Positions 1 to 8,236 of a stretch of DNA of 64,000 nt are shown one piece after another. The first letter of the stretch is position 1. Every line of letters starts with the position of its first letter. The notes beneath the pieces were generated by a model that had not been told where the DNA came from, ran no database searches, and saw only the letters and a list, made by a program, of their open reading frames with translations. The DNA is from Sulfitobacter sp. SK011 (lineage in GTDB: Bacteria; Pseudomonadota; Alphaproteobacteria; Rhodobacterales; Rhodobacteraceae): assembly GCF_003352065.1 (NCBI RefSeq), contig NZ_CP025803.1:3265574-3329573 (forward strand), read 5' to 3'. Both the position numbers and the translations under genes were made by a program.

Positions 1-647
1 CGATGATCGTACGTAGGAAACCTTCGCGCTTGTAGCTGCTGGAAGGAGATTGCACAGCTGCAGGCCGCCACAAAATTGGACCAGAAACAACTGAACAGTG
101 GTTTGATTTGCATCACTGAACCCAGTTCACTGTAGGCTGATTTTAGGGATCAAACAGGTGATCACCAAGTAGGCGGAGGATCAGGTCGCAGAACTGTCAT
201 TCAACTTTTCCACTACGCCTCGATGATGGGGTTTACGAATGAAGCAGTCATTGGGTTTTTCAGGACGAACGGCAAAAAAGTCCCGCACACCACCAGTTCG
301 ATGTAGGCTCGATTTAGCACCTGCAGCGAAAGTCCGGAATTACGGGCCGCAGCGCAGCGGTGGCATGGTAGGATGAGCGGCAGCTTTGGGCCGGAAGCGC
401 CGATGCCCAGCTAGCTCTCCCCAGTCAGTCTGCTGCACCACCGCATGACCGCTCTGAGCCCTTTTTACCGAATGCTGCGATTTGAACCAACGACTGGTTT
501 TTTTGCAGACTTGGTCATGTTCGCCCGCCTTTATTGTCCCTTTTTGCGTGAAACCAAAATGGGGTTGCAGTCACAATTCGCTCCATTTTCCGCCCCAATA
601 TAGTCGTGAGGATCATGCAATGTCCTCTTGAATTTCTGGAGCGTGCA
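1..647. other. Non-coding stretch, no gene recognised
   Basis: I see no open frame here with a plausible start, ribosome site and recognisable protein. The stretch is of mixed composition. The next gene (ATG at 648) has a GGAG about seven bases upstream, so the last few tens of bases are probably its leader. An integrase remnant lies just beyond that gene, so this may be decayed mobile DNA, but nothing in the sequence itself proves that. Confidence 0.5.
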
Positions 648-1808
648 ATGGCCGATAGGCTGAATGACCTTATTATCAGTGAAGTACTTGCAGATAATGC
701 AGGTGGAGCAGCCATTGATACTGACGGCGATGGCAATACCAATAAGTCCGATGAATTCATTGAACTCCAAAATACGTCTGGTTCCGTGCTTTCACTTGAC
801 GGTTATGAAGTTTGGTCCCAGAAGAATAGCCTACTTTACAGCTTTGGCGCGACTGACACCATCGCAGCGCATGGAACCGCGACAATTGTCGGAAATTACA
901 CTGGCACACCTCCGGCGGGGTACTTTGATGGCGGCGTCTCAGAAGGTACAAATTGGATCCCTGATGGCGAAGGTCAAAAATTTGATTCGCTCTTTCTCGT
1001 AGATACATCCACCGGTGATTATATTGTTCTGTCATACGGTAACCCGCCACGTGCTCCCACATTGCCATCGGGATTTCCTGGAACAAACCAGATCGGCGCT
1101 GGCGAAACGATCGACAGTAACGCACCAAATGGCACAGCATTTGCCCGAGATTCGAACGGCGATCTGGTCGAAGCGTCACCAACGCCTGGATCTCCGGGTG
1201 TACCTTGCTTCTTGCAAGGAACCGCAATCCTCACCGAAGACGGTCCCGTATTGATTGAGAACCTGGAGGCAGGAGCTAGCATCCTCTCTAAAGACGCCGG
1301 CTATGTTCGTCTGGGCGGTGTGGGTAAATTCAGCCCATCCGTCTTGGAGATAAGGCAGCGCCCATCATTGCTACCAATTGCCTTTCCCAAAGGAAGTATT
1401 GGCAATGACCGCGACCTGTTTCTTTCGGGATCGCATAGGGTTCTGGTTGGAGGAGTTTTTACGGAACTGCTTTTCGGCCAGAACGAAGTACTAACATCAG
1501 CTCGCAGCTGCCTAGGGTGCAATGGCGTCCATGTTTCCTCAAAGAACACGGGCCCCATATATTATCACCTTCTTTTTGCTCAACATCAAATTATCTGTGC
1601 CGAAGGATCTTGGGTAGAAAGCCTGTACTTGGGTGATCTTGGCATACTGGCTTTGGACAATCCTGACTGCTGGATCTTTGATGCAGATTCTAGCGCGCCG
1701 GAAGTTCAACACCACCACACCGCGAGAATGGTTCTTAAACGTTACGAGGCTGAACTACTTTTTCATATGAACAAAATGACCTGTGGATTGTTGCCGATGG
1801 CGGCTTAG
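648..1808 (+). CDS. LTD-Hint domain protein, probably secreted
   Basis: 386 aa. Residues 4 to about 135 look like a lamin-tail domain (LTD): an opening NDLIISEVLADN, an acidic DTDGDGN loop, EFIELQN, then LDGYEVW. From about residue 185 a Hint_2-type (hedgehog/intein) domain begins at Cys187 (CFLQGTAILTEDG), with LSGSHRVLV and a later YYHLLFAQHQIICAEG block. Hint_2 proteins are common in Roseobacter genomes and are thought to be exported by non-classical or type I routes. No Sec signal peptide is visible. The start was moved from an upstream ATG at 606 to 648 because a GGAG lies about 7 nt before MADRLND and the LTD fold begins there. Its biological role is unknown. Confidence 0.75.
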   Translation: MADRLNDLIISEVLADNAGGAAIDTDGDGNTNKSDEFIELQNTSGSVLSLDGYEVWSQKNSLLYSFGATDTIAAHGTATIVGNYTGTPPAGYFDGGVSEGTNWIPDGEGQKFDSLFLVDTSTGDYIVLSYGNPPRAPTLPSGFPGTNQIGAGETIDSNAPNGTAFARDSNGDLVEASPTPGSPGVPCFLQGTAILTEDGPVLIENLEAGASILSKDAGYVRLGGVGKFSPSVLEIRQRPSLLPIAFPKGSIGNDRDLFLSGSHRVLVGGVFTELLFGQNEVLTSARSCLGCNGVHVSSKNTGPIYYHLLFAQHQIICAEGSWVESLYLGDLGILALDNPDCWIFDADSSAPEVQHHHTARMVLKRYEAELLFHMNKMTCGLLPMAA

Positions 1809-1821
1809 TCCGCAACGCGGT

Positions 1822-1941
1822 CAGGCGGACCCTGATCGTCCAAACATGCTTTGGCTTCAGTGGGCGTTTTTGACCGACGATACGACCTTTGTTCCAAGCA
1901 GCGCGAAGTGCGTGAATGGCAGGTAAGTTTGGTGTCTCCAT
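1822..1941 (-). pseudogene. 5' remnant of a tyrosine recombinase/integrase
   Basis: Reading leftwards from an ATG at 1941, with a strong GGAGG seven bases upstream, the frame gives METPNLPAIHALRAAWNKG followed by a lysine/proline-rich stretch ending in TIRVRL. I recognise this as the amino terminus of a family of phage-type tyrosine recombinases of alphaproteobacteria. After about 40 residues the similarity stops and the frame closes at 1735 inside the 3' end of the Hint gene. The catalytic R-H-R-Y part is absent, so this is a relic. It marks a former mobile-element boundary. Confidence 0.65.
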
Positions 1942-2067
1942 GACTGATCCTCCGATCCGCCAATCCATCCCACAACGACAACCAGACATTGACGGGTCAA
2001 CATATCACAGGATGCCGCGCTGCTTCCGAAGTCCGGTTCGAGCCCGAAGCGGACCTGTCAGAATGCG

Positions 2068-2556
2068 TCAAGGCATCAACAAATGAATGTAGGTTGGACT
2101 ATCCGAAGAGGATCTAAGAACAACATAAAGATTGCCGAATTCGCTTTGGTCGATCGTGACGTCTTCAAGCACGCCCATGTATTCCAGAATTTGTGGAATG
2201 GTTTCAGCATGGGCGACAATTAGAACTGTCTCTTCTTCATGGTCGAATTCCAATGAATCGACCAACCCTGCGACATCGCCTTTTGGCAAGGCATTGATTT
2301 CAAGGCCAAGGGCGTTGGCAATTATGCCGCCGGTTTCTTGAGTTCGCAGCGCATCCGACGTGATGATGGCATCAAGGCCAACATTCCTAAGCATCTCAGC
2401 CCAATCTGCTGCGCGCTGTCTGCCCTCCGGGGTGAGGACAGGGTCAGTTCCAGACAGCTCTTTTTCACCATGTCGGATCAGATAAACTGCTTCCTGAGCT
2501 GCGGCAGAAAAACCAGTCGCCAAGTTCAGAATCAGAACGGCACAAAGAAAACGCAC
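2068..2556 (-). CDS. Periplasmic histidine phosphatase (SixA/PGM-like)
   Basis: 162 aa. Residues 1-20 form a signal peptide ending AAAQEA, so the product should be periplasmic. VYLIRHGEKE carries the RHG phosphohistidine motif (His29). DPVLTPEGRQRA, SDALRTQET and LIVAHAETI follow in the order expected of the histidine-phosphatase (phosphoglycerate mutase-like) superfamily. The start is GTG, with GGAG close upstream. The small size resembles SixA, but SixA itself is cytosolic. Secreted members act on unidentified phosphate esters, so no substrate is assigned. It stands alone between the integrase relic and the reductase gene. Confidence 0.75.
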   Translation of the reverse strand: MRFLCAVLILNLATGFSAAAQEAVYLIRHGEKELSGTDPVLTPEGRQRAADWAEMLRNVGLDAIITSDALRTQETGGIIANALGLEINALPKGDVAGLVDSLEFDHEEETVLIVAHAETIPQILEYMGVLEDVTIDQSEFGNLYVVLRSSSDSPTYIHLLMP

Positions 2557-2714
2557 AAAACTCCACTCCCGACTTGTGAACAGGGTGCCATCTTTTCAGA
2601 AAGAAGCTGGCAAATCAAGTTGGCGGCAGCTCTATCCCAACCTGCGGATGTTGATCCGCCTTAGCAGCCACAAAACATGGCGGTACCTTCAGCTGACCTT
2701 TGTGAGCCAAATTT

Positions 2715-3584
2715 TCAATCGGCAGCCCGCCCATCGCCTCTCAGAACTTTGAACAAGGCCATAACATGTTCATCGCCGTAGCCGGCTTTGACTGCTTTCT
2801 CAAAAAGACCTCCAACGTGGCTTGGAAACCCAGCATCCATGCCAGCGTCAATGGCTTGCTGCTTCAACAGTTCCAGAGATGCCTGCCAAATGGACAACGT
2901 GGCCGTTCTTTGATCGTAAGTTCCATCTCGGATTGTTCCGACATGATGCTGAATGCGTGCACTATCAGGAAACATCGAAATGAACTTCTGCAGTTCAACC
3001 CCCTCTGCCTCGCAAATGTTGGAAGCGTGCAGCATTCCCATGAATTCACCGAAACGGGTCGACAACCACGCCAAGTCAAGCACGGATACCGCTGCGATGT
3101 CGTCGTCGAGATACTCTATCTTCCCGCCTTGATGGCCTAGGAGGCCTTCAACCGGGTTGTAGATAGTAGAGGGGCCCGAGATCAGGATATTACCGTCCTT
3201 CGTTCCCAAATCCTGGGGGCCACAGTGAATGGCTCCGTACAGAAAGTCAGCGTTTCTTTCAGCCAACCATTCTTGGTCTTCTCTTACCTGCTTTGGCAGG
3301 CTGGTGCTGAGTTGAATTATTGTTCGACCATCGAGTATCGGCTCGACCTGACTGTGCCCAAAAAGCGTAAGAACCGAATTGGGATCCTCTACACAGATTA
3401 TTGAAACCGGACTCGCAGCGATTGCCTCTGAAATCGTTTGAGCGACGACGACATTCTTCGGTTCCAACGCCTCTGCCTTTTTGATTGTGCGGTTCCAAAC
3501 CGTTATAGGAACGCCTCCTTTTTGGTAGGCTTTGGCTATAGCCATTCCCATCAGCCCAAGTCCGAGGATAGAAACTTCACTCAT
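2715..3584 (-). CDS. NAD(P)-dependent imine reductase / beta-hydroxyacid dehydrogenase-like
   Basis: 289 aa. It begins MSEVSILGLGLMGMAIAKAY, a Rossmann GxGxMG dinucleotide-binding motif of the 6-phosphogluconate/3-hydroxyisobutyrate dehydrogenase type, followed by VTVWNRT-like PITVWNRT. The carboxyl half lacks the usual catalytic lysine block of hydroxyacid dehydrogenases and resembles the imine-reductase-associated helical domain, ending KAGYGDEHVMALFKVLR. The family reduces imines or keto acids with NADPH. The natural substrate cannot be told. The start at 3584 is preferred over an upstream start because GGAG lies 8 nt before it and the Rossmann strand starts there. Confidence 0.75.
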   Translation of the reverse strand: MSEVSILGLGLMGMAIAKAYQKGGVPITVWNRTIKKAEALEPKNVVVAQTISEAIAASPVSIICVEDPNSVLTLFGHSQVEPILDGRTIIQLSTSLPKQVREDQEWLAERNADFLYGAIHCGPQDLGTKDGNILISGPSTIYNPVEGLLGHQGGKIEYLDDDIAAVSVLDLAWLSTRFGEFMGMLHASNICEAEGVELQKFISMFPDSARIQHHVGTIRDGTYDQRTATLSIWQASLELLKQQAIDAGMDAGFPSHVGGLFEKAVKAGYGDEHVMALFKVLRGDGRAAD

Positions 3585-3599
3585 TGCTTGTACTCCAGG

Positions 3600-3780
3600 T
3601 AAGGGCGTGCCGAATGCATTGACCCTATGCACAAACCGCAAGTCTGCCAATGGCGGCAGTGTCCGCGAATTTCCCATTCGTGGACCTCAAGATTTCGCGA
3701 CTGCAGCGAATGGCGGCTATGTGGGCTGCGACCGCAGCATCGCCTCTCCCGGTTGGAGGTCGGCTCTGGGCCGTCCGTGC
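3600..3780. repeat. Intergenic low-identity repeat-like segment
   Basis: The segment carries several degenerate copies of a GCAGCGAATGGCGG / GCCAATGGCGGCAG motif separated by hyphenated inverted stretches. A second stretch of the same general character (GCCAATGCAGCGAATGCGAGCG) occurs at about 9430-9460. No convincing coding frame spans it. It looks like one of the dispersed intergenic repeats of Rhodobacterales, but the family cannot be confirmed by eye. Confidence 0.3.
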
Positions 3781-3824
3781 CTCTGTTCATGCCGCTGGGA
3801 TGTGCGATACCGGACCTAAAATGT

Positions 3825-4304
3825 TTAGCCGATCAATATTCCGCTGGCCCACAACCCTAGGCCGAACGCAGTGTGGGCAATCAATCCAAGGCCGCGTGAC
3901 TTCCAAGGCGTAGGTGTGTTGCTAGCTGCCCAGCCAAGGCCCATGCCCGGTTGCAGGATAAACCACCCGGCTGCAATCGTTGCGATCGCAAATATCCAAG
4001 CGGATAGAAAGTCGGGTTCTTTCAGCCACGTCGGTCCCACCATAAATAAGAAAACAATTCCGTATACGACACCAACGCCATAGTGAAACAGCCACCCCAA
4101 GACCAGTTCACCGGAAGCTTCATCGGCCTGTCCGATGTCTTTGTGAAACATCTTTCCCCTGAACAGATGAGCAAACCAGCGCCCCGGCATGGCCCAATTG
4201 GGCAGGGGTAAACTCCAAAGACGATTCTGAATGAACACCCAAGCGTCCATCGCCAAGGTTGCGCCTAAGCCAATCAGAACTCCATAATATATTGTTTCTG
4301 TCAA
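3825..4304 (-). CDS. DUF2938 integral membrane protein
   Basis: 159 aa with about four hydrophobic helices: residues 5-25, a segment near 70-90, one near 98-118 and a carboxyl-terminal helix. The amino end (YYGVLIGLGATLAMDAW), the middle GELVLGWLFHYGVGVVYG and the late PGMGLGWAASNTP match the DUF2938 family as I know it. Function is unknown. The family is confined to the inner membrane and is usually monocistronic, as here. The start ATG at 4304 begins directly before the first helix. Confidence 0.8.
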   Translation of the reverse strand: MTETIYYGVLIGLGATLAMDAWVFIQNRLWSLPLPNWAMPGRWFAHLFRGKMFHKDIGQADEASGELVLGWLFHYGVGVVYGIVFLFMVGPTWLKEPDFLSAWIFAIATIAAGWFILQPGMGLGWAASNTPTPWKSRGLGLIAHTAFGLGLWASGILIG

Positions 4305-4573
4305 GTTTGCTTCCAGATCAGCCAGATTTCGTTAGACTTACCGCCTGATCATTCCTCTGTCGATCATGATCACCTGACCTCACAGATCGTATCGCGCCTG
4401 TCGCCAGTCGTTGACAGGCCATTCACCTGAATTTTGCAGGACTGACCAAGGTCTGCTTTGGAGAATCTGTGAGGCGGCGTCGAGGCATTTAATCAAAGTC
4501 CGATATGGGCCGCGAGTTACGACACACTCTGAAGCTGGCGATGTGCCAGAAATCGGACAATGCTGTCACTCTG
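4305..4573. other. Intergenic, nothing recognised
   Basis: The stretch lies between the starts and ends of two minus-strand genes. It should include the promoter of the DUF2938 gene. No hairpin with a T run and no conserved operator was noticed. Confidence 0.4.
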
Positions 4574-5047
4574 TCACTCTGTCGCAAGTTGAAATTTGAG
4601 GAAGGTTTCCCCGTCATAATCGACTTCGCCAACCTGCCACGCTCCAAGTCTGTGGAGTGCCCGCAGGTGCGTTCGAGAGGGTGGTAAAAGGAAGGTCAAA
4701 TACGGGATGCGTACATCCGAAATCGCAAAGTCGATCGCCTTTCGCGAGATGCGCGGCCCGAGGCCAAACGCGTCGTGCCGCAGGACCAGTCCGAAATCCC
4801 ACTCGGCTCCTTCTTTTTGAAATCCACCCCAGCCGACATATCGGTCATCGGACAAAAATGCCCAATGTCCAAGTCCGTCACGGCACCAACACTCTTCCTT
4901 TTTGGCGACAAACCGCGCCACTGTCTCGGCATTCCAAGTAAATTTCAGAAGCGGCATATGCTCGGCCACACGAGGGTCGGACATGTGCGCCAAGATTTCG
5001 GCTGGGTCGATTTCCGACAATCGGACGAATTTTATTTCAGATCTCAT
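4574..5047 (-). CDS. GNAT-family N-acetyltransferase
   Basis: 157 aa. The pattern is that of the RimJ/RimL-like GNAT fold: an amino-terminal ISE-DPAEILAHMSDPRVAEHMP, then WAFLSDDRYVGWGGFQKEG, a WDFGLVL strand, GPRISRKAIDFA in the pantetheine-binding position, and THLRALHRLGAWQVGEVDYDGETFLKF at the end. Such enzymes transfer an acetyl group from acetyl-CoA to an amine, and the substrate cannot be read. Its ATG overlaps by ATGA the stop of the frameshifted glyoxalase frame upstream, a junction created only by that frameshift. Confidence 0.7.
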   Translation of the reverse strand: MRSEIKFVRLSEIDPAEILAHMSDPRVAEHMPLLKFTWNAETVARFVAKKEECWCRDGLGHWAFLSDDRYVGWGGFQKEGAEWDFGLVLRHDAFGLGPRISRKAIDFAISDVRIPYLTFLLPPSRTHLRALHRLGAWQVGEVDYDGETFLKFQLATE

Positions 5048-5123
5048 TGCGGCGTCTTTCGATGTGCTCGTCGCTCATTGTCCGCTGGACGCGATATTTC
5101 ATCAGCCAACTCTTTGCCTGCTG

Positions 5124-5496
5124 TCACGCTGGGACATACGCATTCAGTTTGTTGCCATCCAGATCCCGGATATACCCTCCGTAGAAACCATGATCTCCGC
5201 GAGGGCCGGGGGGGGGCCTTATATGTTCCGCCAAGTTCGAGGCACTTGGCGTGAAGCGTATCGACGGCTTTTCTAGTGGTCATTTTCAAAGCGACCATCA
5301 CCCCGTTTCCAACGCTTGCCGGTTCCCCATCAAATGGACGTGCAAGGCACAACGCAGGCTCCGCTCTCGAGCGGCCCCATGCCGCCAGATCGCCGTGTTT
5401 CCAAAGGCGTTCTACGCCAACACTCGAAAACAAGGCGTCGTAGAATTTTAGCGCGGCGTCGAAGTTGTTGGTTCCGAGGGTAACATATCCGATCAT
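5124..5496 (-). pseudogene. VOC/glyoxalase-fold protein, frameshifted in a G9 run
   Basis: From ATG 5496 (GGAG seven bases upstream) the frame reads MIGYVTLGTNNFDAALKFYD, typical of vicinal-oxygen-chelate proteins, through residue about 95. At a run of nine G (5208-5216, plus strand) the family sequence jumps frame. In the next frame it continues GPRGDHGFYGGYIRDLDGNK and LNAYVPA to a TGA at 5124. Removing one base gives exactly 123 codons plus stop. As written, the ribosome would run on to 5044 in the wrong frame. It could be a true mutation, phase variation at the homopolymer, or a sequencing error. Confidence 0.8.
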
Positions 5497-5556
5497 GCTT
5501 GCTCTCCATGTTTCAGTGGGTGTCATCTTCGCCTCTACGCTCGGCCACCAAACCGC

Positions 5557-6201
5557 CTAGGTTATTGCGCCCGACCGTTTTGCAAGCAAGGTCGAAGCTG
5601 GACCATGGCTCGGGATTGCACGCACTTCGAAATCTTCGAAGGTCTCTATTGTTTGCATCAATTGAGAGCGGGACAGAAACCGACCGGTTCCGCGATACAA
5701 AAGCGCCTGGCGCATCAGACCGTCGGCCAAACCACGGGCAGGTTCATCGGCGCAAAACGCGAGGCAAAGCGCGCCGCCGACTCGAACGACCCTGCAAAGC
5801 TCAACCAAAGCCAAATGGGGATTCGGAACGGTTTCCAATGCCCAAGCACACGTCACAAGATCGAATGCCCCGTCCTCAAACGGCAAGGACTCCAATCGTC
5901 CTTGTATCTTTGGAACGCGAATGTCGGCGCAACGCGCAAGCATGGCCGCAGAAGGGTCGAGAAGGGTCATCATATTTGGTGACATGCCCTCGGCAATCAA
6001 ACCGCGTGCCAGGTTGCCAGTGCCGCAGCCAGCATCCAAAAACTTCGAAGTCGGCGTAGCAAGCGCCCGCACCAGACCTTCCAAGGCGGCCTGCGCCTCA
6101 CCGCCTGCATGACGCAGCCAGCGATGATGAAGTTTGTCATAGCGCGGGGCCAGTTTTTCGTATTGATCAACTGCGTCGCGTAGGGGCGCCTGTGACAGCA
6201 T
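5557..6201 (-). CDS. SAM-dependent methyltransferase (class I)
   Basis: 214 aa. KFLDAGCGTGNLARGL is the glycine-rich SAM-binding motif I, followed by MMTLLDPSAAMLARC, LESLPFEDGAFDLVTCAWALETVPN and LCRVVRVGGALCLAFC, the usual order of a Methyltransf_11/25 domain. The acceptor is unknown. The start at 6201 is chosen over 6246 because of an AGGA eight bases upstream and because the extra 15 residues are basic and unlike the family. It sits at the end of a run of minus-strand genes. Confidence 0.8.
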   Translation of the reverse strand: MLSQAPLRDAVDQYEKLAPRYDKLHHRWLRHAGGEAQAALEGLVRALATPTSKFLDAGCGTGNLARGLIAEGMSPNMMTLLDPSAAMLARCADIRVPKIQGRLESLPFEDGAFDLVTCAWALETVPNPHLALVELCRVVRVGGALCLAFCADEPARGLADGLMRQALLYRGTGRFLSRSQLMQTIETFEDFEVRAIPSHGPASTLLAKRSGAIT

Positions 6202-6252
6202 CTTCTTGTTCCTGGTTCTTTTTTCAAGTGTCCGCGATGCGAACACGTTAAC

Positions 6253-6672
6253 TTACAATGGGTTAGCGTCGGCTTTTGTTGCAGCATGCTCGTGCTCGGG
6301 CCACGTCCATGCGGTCCAGAGAATTGCCACAAGAGCTGCGAGCTCGAGGACGAGGTGGAAGGTGTCATCCATGTCGGTGGGGGCCGAGGAAAGGAGTGTA
6401 CCCGCTGTAATGATCGCGGCAAGGATGGTGAGAGGGCGACCGATCCTGCAGGTCAGCAGGAGTGAAAACAGCACCATCGCAATCGGGACCTGGACGAGGA
6501 AACCGCCTAGCAGCATCAGCCCTTCGGTGATCTCGATGCCGTTGTAATAGCCGGTCAGCAGCATCTCGAGGTGGGACGCGAGAACGAACTGATGAATGTC
6601 GCGAAAGATGATGTTGAGCAGGATGAACAGCCACAAGGCCGACAAAAGAATATGGGGATCGAGCCGTCTCAT
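6253..6672 (-). CDS. DUF6326-like small membrane protein
   Basis: 139 aa with four predicted transmembrane helices (about residues 8-25, 48-75, 80-97 and 108-124). The amino end LLSALWLFILLNIIFRDIHQF and the middle ITEGLMLLGGFLVQVPIAM resemble the DUF6326 family, for which no function is known. It is 51 bp downstream of the DUF2306 gene and in the same direction, so the two probably form a transcription unit with the upstream methyltransferase at 7427-8047. Confidence 0.6.
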   Translation of the reverse strand: MRRLDPHILLSALWLFILLNIIFRDIHQFVLASHLEMLLTGYYNGIEITEGLMLLGGFLVQVPIAMVLFSLLLTCRIGRPLTILAAIITAGTLLSSAPTDMDDTFHLVLELAALVAILWTAWTWPEHEHAATKADANPL

Positions 6673-6723
6673 TTCGGTGTCTTCTTTCTTTGTTTCTGGA
6701 GTTTGCTGGTATCAGGCTGGGGG

Positions 6724-7392
6724 TCACAACCGGCTAGAGATCACGGCCCTGGATGTGCGCGTCGCGAAGGCGCGCCGGATCAGGAATTCCGCAATCGCAA
6801 GGTTGATGGCCCACGCCCCGACCATCAGGACGTCACGGGAAAAGCCCAGCGGCTCGGTGTCAAAGAGGCCCATCGTGACCAGAAAGAGCGCGGTCTGCGT
6901 TGAGGCCCCTTGGCCGAGGGCATAGGCGCGCAGCATCGCGGCGCGGTGCGCGGCGACGTCTCGCGACCGGATCGCGACAACAGCCCATGCGATGAGAGCG
7001 ACCATCGAGAGGCTAAGCGTGACCCTTGCCACGTAAAGCAGTGGTCCCTGCAGGGCGTCGGGAAATGCATAGGCCACGGTCATCCAGAGACCGGTGAGTG
7101 CGCTGACGCATCCCGCTGCCGCCACGATCCGCCCGAGGGTCCTGTGCAGGGCGGGGCGGTAGCGCCTCAGGCTCGCTAGGAACTGCACAGCCCCGACAAG
7201 GCAGAAAACTGAACTGCCGAGGATATGCAATGTGATCGGGAGGGGATCGATCACCGCACGCGGGTTCGGCGGGATGATCGCCGGAGCGCCGAGAAGTTCC
7301 GGGAGCCGGACCAGCCCGACGACTGCCGGAATGAAAGAGTAGAGGAACACGAGGGCAAGGAACGCCCATTCGCGACGGCTGATAAAGTGCAT
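6724..7392 (-). CDS. DUF2306 membrane protein
   Basis: 222 aa, six to seven hydrophobic segments. PITLHILGSSVFCLVGAVQF followed by YRPALHRTLGRIVAAAG is the hallmark of DUF2306, where the conserved His of LHxxxG and HRxxGR suggests a haem or metal-linked membrane fold. This mechanistic reading is only an inference. It lies 34 bp downstream of a methyltransferase gene (7427-8047). The set is divergent from a LysR gene, a common arrangement in which the LysR controls the membrane protein operon. Confidence 0.75.
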   Translation of the reverse strand: MHFISRREWAFLALVFLYSFIPAVVGLVRLPELLGAPAIIPPNPRAVIDPLPITLHILGSSVFCLVGAVQFLASLRRYRPALHRTLGRIVAAAGCVSALTGLWMTVAYAFPDALQGPLLYVARVTLSLSMVALIAWAVVAIRSRDVAAHRAAMLRAYALGQGASTQTALFLVTMGLFDTEPLGFSRDVLMVGAWAINLAIAEFLIRRAFATRTSRAVISSRL

Positions 7393-7426
7393 GCTTCGGT
7401 CTCTCAGAATAAGGTGTCGGTCTGCC

Positions 7427-8047
7427 TCAGGCGGGCTTGCGCGCGACGATAAAGGGGCTCAGTCGGTTCTTTCCGAAGTACCGCGTCTGCTCGATTTCGA
7501 ACCCGGCCCGGATCAGGTGCCGGGTCAATTCAGCGCGACTCAAGATGATCACATTAGGCGCGATCCGCACGGCCATGAGCACGCGAACCATGGCTCGCAT
7601 CCAGCGCGGCGCGTCCTTCAGACAAACCGTCTTTGATATGAAGTGACCGCCGGGTTTCATTTGGTGGAATGCTGCATCCAGCACGGTGGGTATGTCATCC
7701 ACCAGGTGAAGCAGGCTGAACGCACAAATGACCTCGAACGGTTGGCCAGGAATGTGTTGCGCCGCCTCCGCCTGAAGAAATTCTGGTGTTCCCGCGGCAT
7801 CTCCGACTGATCGTGACCGGGCGATCCGGATCATCTCGGCAGAAAGGTCGGTTGCGGTCACATGAGCGGCGACAGGCGCGATCTTACTCGCCGTGCCGCC
7901 TGTCCCGCAGCCGATTTCAAGAACGCGATCGGTCGATCGAAGAAGCGCAGTGACGCATTCCAGCTTTTCTTCGTAGGCGGTGACATCGGCGATGGGCTTT
8001 TTTGCGTATTTGGGCGCATGCCGGTCCCAGTAGGCGTGGGCAGTCAT
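7427..8047 (-). CDS. SAM-dependent methyltransferase (class I)
   Basis: 206 aa. RVLEIGCGTGGTASKIA is motif I, VTATDLSAEMIRIAR motif II, FEVICAFSLLHLVDD motif IV and MKPGGHFISKTV motif V. A typical class I fold with a carboxyl helix and RTRYFGKNRLSPFIVARKPA-like tail. It was trimmed to ATG 8047 because AGGA lies seven bases before it and the alternative upstream frame is unlike the family. It is first in a likely operon with the DUF2306 and DUF6326 genes and divergent from the LysR at 8237. Confidence 0.8.
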   Translation of the reverse strand: MTAHAYWDRHAPKYAKKPIADVTAYEEKLECVTALLRSTDRVLEIGCGTGGTASKIAPVAAHVTATDLSAEMIRIARSRSVGDAAGTPEFLQAEAAQHIPGQPFEVICAFSLLHLVDDIPTVLDAAFHQMKPGGHFISKTVCLKDAPRWMRAMVRVLMAVRIAPNVIILSRAELTRHLIRAGFEIEQTRYFGKNRLSPFIVARKPA

Positions 8048-8236
8048 GTCGGATTCCTTTGCGTGTTGCACTTCAGGTTTGAAGCAGCGCGGATGCGCCA
8101 GTCGTAAGAAACTGCGGAATACATTGTGTCGCTTTCGATTGCCGAGACCAGGCTGGTCTCTTTTCGCAGCCGGTATCATCCATGCGCTCATGAAAGGTCG
8201 ATTGCTTAAATTCGTCCACCTGCTATACGCTCATGA

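Noticed and set aside
2030..2060. GGTTCGAGCCC, like a tRNA T-loop
   Set aside because: No acceptor stem, D-arm or anticodon arm fits around it.
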